Source: Xanthomonas dyei
Lineage (GTDB): Bacteria > Pseudomonadota > Gammaproteobacteria > Xanthomonadales > Xanthomonadaceae
Assembly (NCBI RefSeq): GCF_002939865.1
Contig: NZ_MDEE01000018.1
Coordinates: 1-64,000, forward strand
Direction: 5' to 3'
Length of the DNA: 64,000 nt
Below are positions 56,825 to 64,000 of the stretch, one piece after another; within the stretch, counting starts at the first letter, position 1; every line of letters starts with the position of its first letter. The translations under genes and the position numbers were made by a program. The notes under the pieces were generated by a model. The model did no database searches. It was not told the DNA's origin and saw nothing but the letters and a program-made list of their open reading frames with translations.

Positions 56825-59076
56825 GCATGCCCGCACTGCAGCGCGCCTGGCAGGCCGCACGCCGACGTCGCGCTGCCGGGGTGCTGGTGTTCGGGTGGCC
56901 GCTGGCGCTGCTGCCGGGCGCGGGTGCCTGGCGCATGGGCGTACACGCCGCGGTGGTGCCGCTGCTGCTGCTGGGCGTCGCGATACTGGCCGCCATCGCG
57001 CTGCACGCGGCGCGGCAGCTGGACCAGACCTGGCTGATCCGCCGGCTGGATCGCGAACCGGACCTGGACGACAGCAGCGACCTGCTGTTCGCACCGGCCA
57101 CGCAACTGGGCCCGCTGCAGGCACTGCAACGTCAGCGGCTGGAGCAGCGCCTGCGCAGCACTCCGCGCGATCTGCGCCCGGCCTGGCCATGGCGTCGCGC
57201 ATGGCCCTGGAGCCTGCTCGGCCTGGTCGCCTGCAGCGCGCTGCTGCTGTGGCCACCGCGGGCGCTGCCGCCGGCCGCCCCCGCCGACCGCGTGGCCGCT
57301 GCCCGTGCCAGCAGCGGCGCCGCGACGCTGCGTCAGGCGCAGCTGCGCAGCACACCGCCGGCCTATACTGGCCTGCCCGCCGCGCGGCTGCCCGGCCTGG
57401 ATGCGCGCGTGCCCGCCGGCACCCGGCTGGACTGGCAACTGCAGGTCAGCCCGGCCCCGCGCAACGTCGCGTTGCGGCTCACCGACGGCCGCCTCATCCC
57501 GCTGACCCGGCAGGGCAGCAGCGACCAGTGGCAGGGCCAATGGATCGCCACGCGCGCCAACCTGTACCGCATTCTCATCGACGGCACGCCCGCCGACCGC
57601 CAACTGCACCGGCTGGACGTGCTGCCGGACCGCCCGCCGCAAGTGCGCGTGCTCGCCCCCGAGCAGAGCCTGGTGCTGTGGACACCGGCCAATGGCGCCT
57701 GGGCACTACGCTTCGAAGCCAGCGACGATTACGCCGTGGCCGCCAGCGCCGAGCTGCGCCTGACCCTGGCCCAGGGCAGCGGCGAGAACATCACCTTCAA
57801 GACCCAGCGCCGCACGCTCACCGGCAGCGGCCCGGCCACCCGCCGCAACTTCGCCGCCACGCTGCAGCCGCAGGCGCTGGGCATGGCCGCTGGTGATGAC
57901 CTGATCGCGCAGCTGATCGTGCACGACACCCGCCAGCCCGGCCCGCAGGAAGGCCGCAGCGCCAGCGTGATCCTGCGCTGGCCGCCGCCGGAACAGACCA
58001 TGGCCGCCGGCCTGGAGGCGAGCGTCAAACAGAGCTTGCCGGCCTACTTCCGCAGCCAGCGCCAGATCATCATCGACGCCGAGGCGCTGCTGAAGGAAAA
58101 GCCGCGCCTGGACGCGGCCACCTTTCTCAAACGCGCCGACGCCATCGGCGTGGACCAGCGCCTGCTGCGCCTGCGCTACGGCCAGTTCCTAGGCGAAGAA
58201 AGCGAAGGCGCGCCAAAGGGCCCGCCGACCGCCGACGCACCGCCCACCAGCGATGCACCGGCCGATGACCTGCCCACCGCCGACATGCCCACCGCCCATG
58301 CGCCAGCCCCGCCGGCCGACCACGCCCATGACGCCACCCAGCCACACGCCGATCACGTCCCCGCCTCCGCCAGCGGCGCCGCTGCCCTGGACGACCACGA
58401 TCACGATCACGCAGATGGGCGCCCCGCGCGCAGCGGCTTCGGCCAGGCGCAGGACGTGCTGACCGAGTTCGGCCACACCCACGACCACGCCGAAGCGGCC
58501 ACCTTATTGGACCCGCAAACCCGCGCCCTGCTGCGCGCCGCGCTGGACCAGATGTGGCAGTCCGAAGGCGAACTGCGCCAGGGTCACCCCGAGCGCGCGC
58601 TGCCGTTCGCAAACAAGGCGCTGGGCTTCATCAAGCAGGTGCAGCAGGCCGAGCGCATCTATCTGGCACGCGTCGGCACGCAACTTCCGCCGATCGACCC
58701 GAGCCGGCGCATGAGCGGCAAACGCGACGGACTGGGCGACCGCCCCGCCGCCCTGGACACCCGCCCGCCACCGGACCCGTCGGCGCTGGCGCTGTGGACC
58801 GCGTTGGGCGAAGACGGCGCAGTGCCCGAGGCTGTGCTGGATCGTTACAGCCGCTGGCTGCAGGGCGCCCAGGAGCTGGTGCCCGACCCGCTCAGCGTGG
58901 CTGCCGCAGTGGAAACCCTGCGCAGCGCCCCTGCCTGCCTGGGTTGCCGCACGCAGCTGCGCGCATTGATGTGGCCCACGCTCAGCGCGCCGCCGGCACC
59001 GGTGCAACGGCGCCCGGCCGCCGACGCGCGTGGCCAGCGCTACCTGGATGCCTTGCGTGAGGTCCCACCACCATGA
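56821..59076 (+). CDS. DUF4175-like membrane protein with His-rich insert
   Basis: 751 residues. Three membrane helices (about 20-38, 40-62, 126-142) near the N-terminus are followed by a large extracytoplasmic part with VLPDRPPQVRV and a proline/histidine-rich region of about 500-560 (ADHAHDATQPHADHV, DDHDHDHADGR, FGHTHDHAEA) that looks able to bind metal ions. The C-terminal part has helices and one Cys pair APACLGCR. It overlaps both neighbours (ATGA). The family is common beside BatA/MoxR clusters; its role is unknown. Confidence 0.8.
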   Translation: MSMPALQRAWQAARRRRAAGVLVFGWPLALLPGAGAWRMGVHAAVVPLLLLGVAILAAIALHAARQLDQTWLIRRLDREPDLDDSSDLLFAPATQLGPLQALQRQRLEQRLRSTPRDLRPAWPWRRAWPWSLLGLVACSALLLWPPRALPPAAPADRVAAARASSGAATLRQAQLRSTPPAYTGLPAARLPGLDARVPAGTRLDWQLQVSPAPRNVALRLTDGRLIPLTRQGSSDQWQGQWIATRANLYRILIDGTPADRQLHRLDVLPDRPPQVRVLAPEQSLVLWTPANGAWALRFEASDDYAVAASAELRLTLAQGSGENITFKTQRRTLTGSGPATRRNFAATLQPQALGMAAGDDLIAQLIVHDTRQPGPQEGRSASVILRWPPPEQTMAAGLEASVKQSLPAYFRSQRQIIIDAEALLKEKPRLDAATFLKRADAIGVDQRLLRLRYGQFLGEESEGAPKGPPTADAPPTSDAPADDLPTADMPTAHAPAPPADHAHDATQPHADHVPASASGAAALDDHDHDHADGRPARSGFGQAQDVLTEFGHTHDHAEAATLLDPQTRALLRAALDQMWQSEGELRQGHPERALPFANKALGFIKQVQQAERIYLARVGTQLPPIDPSRRMSGKRDGLGDRPAALDTRPPPDPSALALWTALGEDGAVPEAVLDRYSRWLQGAQELVPDPLSVAAAVETLRSAPACLGCRTQLRALMWPTLSAPPAPVQRRPAADARGQRYLDALREVPPP

Positions 59077-60815
59077 CCCTTGCACCGCCCTGGCTGGTGG
59101 CCGCCGTTCTGGCGCTGCTGGTGGTCATCGGCTGGATCCGGCTGCTGCGCGCGCATGCACACCAGCCGCGTGCGCGGGGCAGGCTGTGGTGGTTGCTGGC
59201 CGCCCAGCCGATGCTCGCGGCCCTGCTCTATCCGGTGCTGCTGCCGCCACCGCAGGCCGGCACTGCCGGCGTGCTGCAGGTGGCCACGGCAGGCACCCGC
59301 GCGGCGCAGATCCGCGCGGGCGCGCAATGGGTTGCGCTGCCGGAGGCTCCGCGCCTGCCCGGGGTGGCGCGCGTGCCGGATCTGGCCACTGCGCTGCGTC
59401 GCAACCCCGGCACTGCCAGCGTGGTGGTGCATGGCGACGGCCTGCCCGCGCGCGACCGCGATGGCCTGGCAGGCGTGGCAGTGCAGGCCGCGCTGGGCCC
59501 GCCCGTGCGCGGGTTGGTCGCGGCCTGGGCGCCGGCGGCCGTGGCGCCGGGCCAGCTGGTCGCCATCACCGCGCAGGTGCAGGGCATGGCCAATGCGCAG
59601 GTGGATCTGCTCGACCCGTCCGGCCAACGCGTCGATCGCGCCCGCCCGGACGCACGTGGCCAGGTGCGCCTGCGCGGCCTGGCGAATGCACCAGGGCAGG
59701 TGCTGTTCGCGCTGCAGCTGCGCGATGCCGCCGGCGGCGACCAGGGCCGCCTCGACGTGCCGGTGCAGATCGCCGCCGTGGCGCCGGCCCGGGTGGCGCT
59801 GCTGGCCGGTGCGCCGCAGCCGGAGTTCAAGTACCTGCGCCGCTGGGCCAGCGATGCGGGGCTGGCGGCGCGCAGCCAGGTCAGCGTCAGCGCCGGCCTG
59901 CAGCTCGGCGATGCGATCAGCCTGGACGCCGCCAGCCTGGACCGGCTGGACGTGCTGGTGCTGGACACCCGGCGCCTGCTGGCCATGCCCACACCGCAAC
60001 GGCAAGCGGTGAGCGCAGCGATCGCCCGCGGCCTGGGCGTGCTGGTGCAGGCGGCCGAGCCGGCCGATGCCGCCACCCGCACCGCGCTGGGCGCGCTCGG
60101 GCTGGCAGTGACCGGCGGCGACGCCAGCACCGCCGTGACCCTGGCACCGGCCGGCACGCCTGGCGATGCGCGTGCACAGACCGCCCCGCCGCCGCTGCAA
60201 CGCCGCAACCTGCAGCCGCAAGGCAGCGATGCGGTGATCGCCGCGCGCGCCAGCGACGGCACGGCCCTGGGCTGGTGGCGCAGCGTCGGCCGCGGGCGCA
60301 TCGGTGTGAGCGTGGTCCAGGACAGTTACACGCTGGTGCTGGCCGGCCAGCGCGCAGTGCATGCGCAGCTCTGGGCGCAATTGCTCGGCGCGGTGGCGCG
60401 CCCGGCAGGTGCGCCACCGTCGGCGGTGCAGGAGGGTTGGTCGGGACAACGCATGACCGTGTGCGATCTGACCGCCGACGCCTCTGTGGGCGCGCCCGGT
60501 GGCAGCCGCCAGCCGCTGCTGGCCGAACGCACCGGCAACCCGGCGCACTGCGCCGGCTACTGGCCGGCAACCACCGGCTGGCATCGGCTGTACGGCGGGC
60601 CCAGCCCGCGCTGGATCTATGTGCGCGCGCCCGCCGACGCGCCGGCGCTGTACCGGCATCAACTCCGCGCGCACACGTTGGCGCTGGCTGCGGCTGGCGT
60701 CTCCACATCTGCAACAACGCACCCTGCGCCGCAGCCCGGACCGCGCTGGCCCTGGCTGCTGCTATGGCTGGCGGTGGCAACCGCCACGTGGTGGCTGGAA
60801 CGCAGGCGCGGCTGA
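59073..60815 (+). CDS. Membrane-anchored GATase-1-like protein of the MoxR/BatA cluster
   Basis: 580 residues. Two N-terminal helices (about 7-24 and 39-58) and one C-terminal helix (WPWLLLWLAVATATWWL) flank a large periplasmic or cytosolic region with a Rossmann/GATase-like part (VALLAGAPQPEFKYLRRWA, LDVLVLDTRRLLAMPTPQR, IARGLGVLVQA). Its ATG overlaps the DUF4175 stop. The last gene of the cluster. Function unknown. Confidence 0.75.
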   Translation: MTLAPPWLVAAVLALLVVIGWIRLLRAHAHQPRARGRLWWLLAAQPMLAALLYPVLLPPPQAGTAGVLQVATAGTRAAQIRAGAQWVALPEAPRLPGVARVPDLATALRRNPGTASVVVHGDGLPARDRDGLAGVAVQAALGPPVRGLVAAWAPAAVAPGQLVAITAQVQGMANAQVDLLDPSGQRVDRARPDARGQVRLRGLANAPGQVLFALQLRDAAGGDQGRLDVPVQIAAVAPARVALLAGAPQPEFKYLRRWASDAGLAARSQVSVSAGLQLGDAISLDAASLDRLDVLVLDTRRLLAMPTPQRQAVSAAIARGLGVLVQAAEPADAATRTALGALGLAVTGGDASTAVTLAPAGTPGDARAQTAPPPLQRRNLQPQGSDAVIAARASDGTALGWWRSVGRGRIGVSVVQDSYTLVLAGQRAVHAQLWAQLLGAVARPAGAPPSAVQEGWSGQRMTVCDLTADASVGAPGGSRQPLLAERTGNPAHCAGYWPATTGWHRLYGGPSPRWIYVRAPADAPALYRHQLRAHTLALAAAGVSTSATTHPAPQPGPRWPWLLLWLAVATATWWLERRRG

Positions 60816-60998
60816 GCGGCTGAGCGCCGGCAAGCGTGCGGCTGTGCGTACTGCACTGATCCGCGCTGTCGTTTCGGCGTCACTGCCGTCGTTTCATGGG
60901 CCCTGGCATCGCGCGCAGGCAATCATGAGCAGCCACAGCGGTAGGACATCCGTGCTGCGGCGATGCGGTGCCCTTGCCAACCATCCTTTGGGCCGCGC

Positions 60999-61436
60999 TT
61001 ACTCGGCTTGCGCGTCGCCGTGCTGCGCGCGTCTTGCCAATGCCGCGCCCAACGCATCCAGGCCCTCGCGCGGGCGCAGCATCACCACCAATTCCACCAG
61101 CTTGCCGTCCGCATCGAAGCGCACCAGGTCGATCCCGAACAGCGTGCTGTCGCCGACGCGTGCGGTGAACTCCAGCGCATGCCCGTCTTCGCCAGCGAAA
61201 CTGCGCAGATACGCAAAGCTGTCGAAGGCACTGAACACCAGGCGCAGCACGTCGGTCACCGCCTGCCTGCCGCGTAGCGGCTCCAGCTGTGCAGGGGTGT
61301 GGTAAGTCACTTGCGCATCCAGCAGTGCCGGCAGCGCGTCCCAGTCGCGCGCCAGCACGATGCGGTGCCAGTGTTGCGCGGGCGCAGGCAGCGCGTGCGG
61401 GTTGGTGTGGGTGATGGACGGTGCTTCAGGGTGCAT
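60999..61436 (-). CDS. SnoaL/NTF2-like fold protein
   Basis: 145 residues. It looks like a cone-shaped NTF2-like fold: HWHRIVLARDWDALPALLDAQVTYHTPAQ, GRQAVTDVLRLVFSAF and FGIDLVRFDADGKLVELVVMLRP. Such proteins bind or isomerise small molecules; no substrate suggested. The ATG at 61436 is used; the longer frame overlaps the dehydrogenase gene. It is 92 bp downstream of that gene, possibly cotranscribed. Confidence 0.8.
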   Translation of the reverse strand: MHPEAPSITHTNPHALPAPAQHWHRIVLARDWDALPALLDAQVTYHTPAQLEPLRGRQAVTDVLRLVFSAFDSFAYLRSFAGEDGHALEFTARVGDSTLFGIDLVRFDADGKLVELVVMLRPREGLDALGAALARRAQHGDAQAE

Positions 61437-61528
61437 GACAACGCTCCGCAATTGCAGTGCACGGCGGTCGCCGCCGTGCACGCGAGAAAGAAAGGCGCCA
61501 GGCCATGAGCTGCCAGGCGCCACTGACA

Positions 61529-62902
61529 TCAACCGCCGGCGACAACCACCAGCTTGCGATTGACGAACTCCTTGATGCCGACATCGCCCAGCTCACGCCC
61601 GAAACCGGAGCGTTTGATGCCACCGAACGGAAGCTCGGGGCGCGAGGTGGTCGGGGTGTTGATGAACACCATGCCGGTCTCGATCTGCGCTGCCAGTGCG
61701 CGCGCGCGCGCGATATCGCCGGAGTAGATCGACCCGCCCAGGCCGAACACCGAATCGTTGGCAAGTGCCGCAGCTGCCGCGTCGTCTTCGACCACGAACA
61801 ACAGTGCCACCGGGCCAAAGAACTCTTCGTAGAAAGCCGGGTTCTGCGGCGTCACATCGGTCAGCACCGTCGGCGCGTAGAAAAATCCGGGCCGATCGAT
61901 GCGCTGGCCGCCGGTCAGCACGGTAGCGCCGTGGGCGACGGCGGCGTCCACTTGTTTGCTCAGCCCTTCCAGCCCTTCGCGCGAGGCCAGCGGCCCCAGC
62001 AGGGTCTGCGCATCCAGCGGGTCGCCCACCGGCGCCGACTGCATGGCATTGACGAACGCATCGGTAAACGCCTGCGCGATGGAGGCGTGGACGATGAAAC
62101 GCTTTGCACCGGTGCAGACCTGCCCCGCATTGCCCAGCCGCCCGAAGATGGCGCCTTCCACGGCCTTGGGCAGATCGGCATCGTCGAGCACCACGAAGAC
62201 ATCGCTGCCGCCCAGCTCCATCGTCGCCTTCTTCAGCATCTCGCCCGCACGCGCGGCCACCTTGCTGCCGGCGCCTTCCGAGCCGGTCAAGGCCACGCCC
62301 TGGATGCGGTCGTCGCCGATCAACTCGGCCACCTTGGCGGCGGAAATATACAGATTGCTCACCGCGCCGTGCGGCGCGCCTGCACGGCGCACCAGCGCTT
62401 CAAACAACGCTGCGCATTGCGGCACGATGCTGGCGTGCTTGTAGATGACCGGGTTGCCCACGGCGATCGCCGGCGCCACCACCCGCACCAACTGGTACAG
62501 CGGGAAATTCCACGGCTCCACCGCCAGCAGGACGCCGATCGGGTGCAACTCCACCGTTGCCTGCCCCACATCGGTGTGCAGCGGCTGCGGCTTGAGCAAG
62601 TCCTCGCCCACGCGTGCGTAGTAGCGCGCGATGTCCGCGCATAGATCCGCTTCCATCAGCCCTTGCAGCAGCGGCTTGCCCATCTCTTCGGCCATGGTGC
62701 GCGCCAGCAGGTCGCGCTCGCTGGTGATCACCTCGGCCAGCGTGGCCAGGACCGCCAGACGTTGGCTGCGTTCCTGGCGACACCAACTGGAGCGGTACAG
62801 TGCGTCGGCCGCGGCCAGCGCGGTTTCCACCTGCGCATCGGTGTGCTCGGGAAAGACGCGAATCACTTGTTCGGTATAGGGGTTAAGCGTTCTGTACGTC
62901 AT
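61529..62902 (-). CDS. NAD(P)-dependent succinate-semialdehyde dehydrogenase-like ALDH
   Basis: 457 residues. GVLLAVEPWNFPLYQLVRVVAP, MELGGSDVFVVLDDADL (catalytic Glu), NAGQVCTGAKRFIVH (catalytic Cys) and PFGGIKRSGFGRELG are intact. Length and blocks fit the Sad/GabD group that oxidises succinate semialdehyde and similar aldehydes. ATG at 62902 starts MTYRTLNPYTEQ. Downstream of an SDR gene by about 120 bp in the same direction. Confidence 0.9.
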   Translation of the reverse strand: MTYRTLNPYTEQVIRVFPEHTDAQVETALAAADALYRSSWCRQERSQRLAVLATLAEVITSERDLLARTMAEEMGKPLLQGLMEADLCADIARYYARVGEDLLKPQPLHTDVGQATVELHPIGVLLAVEPWNFPLYQLVRVVAPAIAVGNPVIYKHASIVPQCAALFEALVRRAGAPHGAVSNLYISAAKVAELIGDDRIQGVALTGSEGAGSKVAARAGEMLKKATMELGGSDVFVVLDDADLPKAVEGAIFGRLGNAGQVCTGAKRFIVHASIAQAFTDAFVNAMQSAPVGDPLDAQTLLGPLASREGLEGLSKQVDAAVAHGATVLTGGQRIDRPGFFYAPTVLTDVTPQNPAFYEEFFGPVALLFVVEDDAAAAALANDSVFGLGGSIYSGDIARARALAAQIETGMVFINTPTTSRPELPFGGIKRSGFGRELGDVGIKEFVNRKLVVVAGG

Positions 62903-63026
62903 GTCTGATCCTTACGCGGAGGGATGGAGCGGAAGACAGCCGGTAACAGCGACGCTGCAGCAACTGCGCTGCAGGCCGATGTGGAAGATTGAAAGACGGC
63001 GCTGGTGACAACTGCGCCTGGCGCGA

Positions 63027-63797
63027 TCAAGGGCGATAGCGTGCGGCGGGTTCGGCATGACTGAAGCCCTTGGCAAGGGTCATGCGGGCCTGCTCGAAGG
63101 CGTCCCAGTCGGCGGCATCGGGCAGTGGCGGGATGGTCACCAGTTCCTTGCGGTCGAAGCCGACCAGCGCCGCATCCACCAGCGCGTCAACGTCCATCAC
63201 ATCCGGGACGCGGCTGATATCCATGCCGGCGCGGGTGTAGATCTCGGTCCGCGTGGCGGCCGGCAACACCGCTTGCAGCTGGATACCCCGGTTGCCCACT
63301 TCCACGTGCAGGCTCTGCGATAGTGCCAGCACATACGCCTTGGTCGCGGCGTAGATGCCCGGCGAGTACTCCGGCAACAGCGCCAGTGCAGAAGCGATGT
63401 TGATAATCGCACCGTGACCGCGCTCGAGCATGCTCGGCAACGCGGCGCGTGCAAGCAAGGTGGGCACCAATGCATTGAGGCGCAGCAGCTGTTCGAGTGC
63501 GGCGGGGTCTGCATGCACCAGTCCGCCGCTGAGGCTGGCACCGGCGTTGTTGACCAGGATGTCGATCGGGCCGTCGCTGATGCGCTGGGTCACGCTGTGC
63601 AGCTGGGCCGCATCGGTCAGGTCGGCGGTGATCACCTCGACGATGACCGCATGTTCGGCGCGCAGTTGCGCGGCGAGTGCGTCGAGCCTGTCGGTGGCGC
63701 GCGCCACCAGCACCAGATGGTGGCCGCGTGCCGCAAACCGGCGTGCGTAGACTGAACCGATGCCACTGGAGGCGCCGGTTACGAGTGTGGTTGTCAT
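63027..63797 (-). CDS. Short-chain dehydrogenase/reductase
   Basis: 256 residues. The cofactor site TGASSGIG (8-15), NNAGAS, the catalytic Ser in IINIASALAL and YAATKAYVLA (YxxxK) are intact. Substrate unknown; with the downstream aldehyde dehydrogenase and SnoaL-like protein it may form a small oxidation pathway. ATG at 63797 is chosen because upstream in-frame sequence lacks family similarity. Confidence 0.9.
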   Translation of the reverse strand: MTTTLVTGASSGIGSVYARRFAARGHHLVLVARATDRLDALAAQLRAEHAVIVEVITADLTDAAQLHSVTQRISDGPIDILVNNAGASLSGGLVHADPAALEQLLRLNALVPTLLARAALPSMLERGHGAIINIASALALLPEYSPGIYAATKAYVLALSQSLHVEVGNRGIQLQAVLPAATRTEIYTRAGMDISRVPDVMDVDALVDAALVGFDRKELVTIPPLPDAADWDAFEQARMTLAKGFSHAEPAARYRP

Positions 63798-63933
63798 GAC
63801 AATGCCTTGGTTGCCGAGTGGCGGAGAGCGCTGCAGCAATGGCCGGATGCAATCGTGTTGACGGTCGCTGCTGGAGCGGCGAACAGTGCGTAATGCGCTG
63901 TCTTTAAACGGAGGTGGGCAACGTACGTATCGC

Positions 63934-64000
63934 ATGCCGATCCTGAGCGGCGTGCGCGACCAGATGGTGGGGCGCAGCCGCGTGGTTGGCAGCGCCGAGA
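63934..64000 (+). CDS. Possible start of a divergent gene running off the right edge
   Basis: An ATG at 63934 opens a frame MPILSGVRDQMVGRSR that stays open to the window end (22 codons). GGAGGT is 17 nt upstream, rather far. Divergent to the dehydrogenase gene, so possibly its regulator. Too short to judge. Confidence 0.2.
   Translation, partial: MPILSGVRDQMVGRSRVVGSAE

Overview
The window looks like a Xanthomonas chromosome, most like the X. campestris group. The DNA is GC-rich. It carries a pectin-utilisation locus with large TonB-dependent receptors, an FabV-type enoyl reductase with a TTG start, a TyrB-type aminotransferase, fructose-bisphosphatase, and the short GGGAATCGGGAATC-type and GTAGGAGCG-type intergenic repeats usual in xanthomonads. 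The species assignment is inference; no rRNA or other marker gene is present.

Left edge, 1-2470: an AT-richer block built like an integron cassette array. All genes read leftward, and two 60-bp attC recombination sites (765-824 and 2213-2272) plus a decayed third (62-121) separate them. The cassettes hold a HEPN/AbiU2-like protein, a two-gene pair that I read as RexA-RexB (the phage-exclusion pair known from phage lambda), and a small membrane protein. No integron integrase is in the window.

2496-16437: a small secreted His-rich protein, then a pectin locus. It has a 1286-residue secreted multidomain protein of unknown activity, a family-10 pectate lyase, a pectin methylesterase and two TonB-dependent receptors, all leftward, and a divergent KDG kinase gene. 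Two copies of TGACACCG(C/A)TGGTCA lie symmetrically about 57-60 bp before the two divergent start codons and look like operators. The enzymes would cut and demethylate pectin outside, the receptors import the fragments, and KdgK feeds the product into central metabolism.

16438-30312: a membrane protein, fabV, a 1115-residue winged-helix/STAND-ATPase/TPR protein overlapping a 140-residue partner, a 1.7-kb gene-poor stretch, a DesK-like two-component pair, an isoprenylcysteine-methyltransferase-like protein, a DUF2141 protein next to a Tat-exported carotenoid oxygenase, and L-lactate dehydrogenase.

30550-45815: an NHEJ operon (unknown gene, Ku, two-domain LigD), an acetaldehyde-type dehydrogenase with its DUF779 partner, small secreted or unknown proteins, a TonB-dependent receptor, tyrB, fbp, and a TetR regulator with a perfect operator facing an NmrA-like/epoxide-hydrolase operon.

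46302-60815: two paralogous TldD metalloproteases with Tat-like signals, TldE, a DUF4159 protein, MoxR ATPase, a DUF58 protein, a BatA-like protein, a DUF4175 protein with a His-rich insert and a further membrane-anchored protein. This is a candidate envelope-located proteolysis/assembly system. Two 320-bp hairpin-rich repeats lie between the tldD copies, and a 600-bp degenerate repeat tract splits the otherwise tightly packed operon. The right end has a SnoaL-like protein, a succinate-semialdehyde-type dehydrogenase and a short-chain dehydrogenase.
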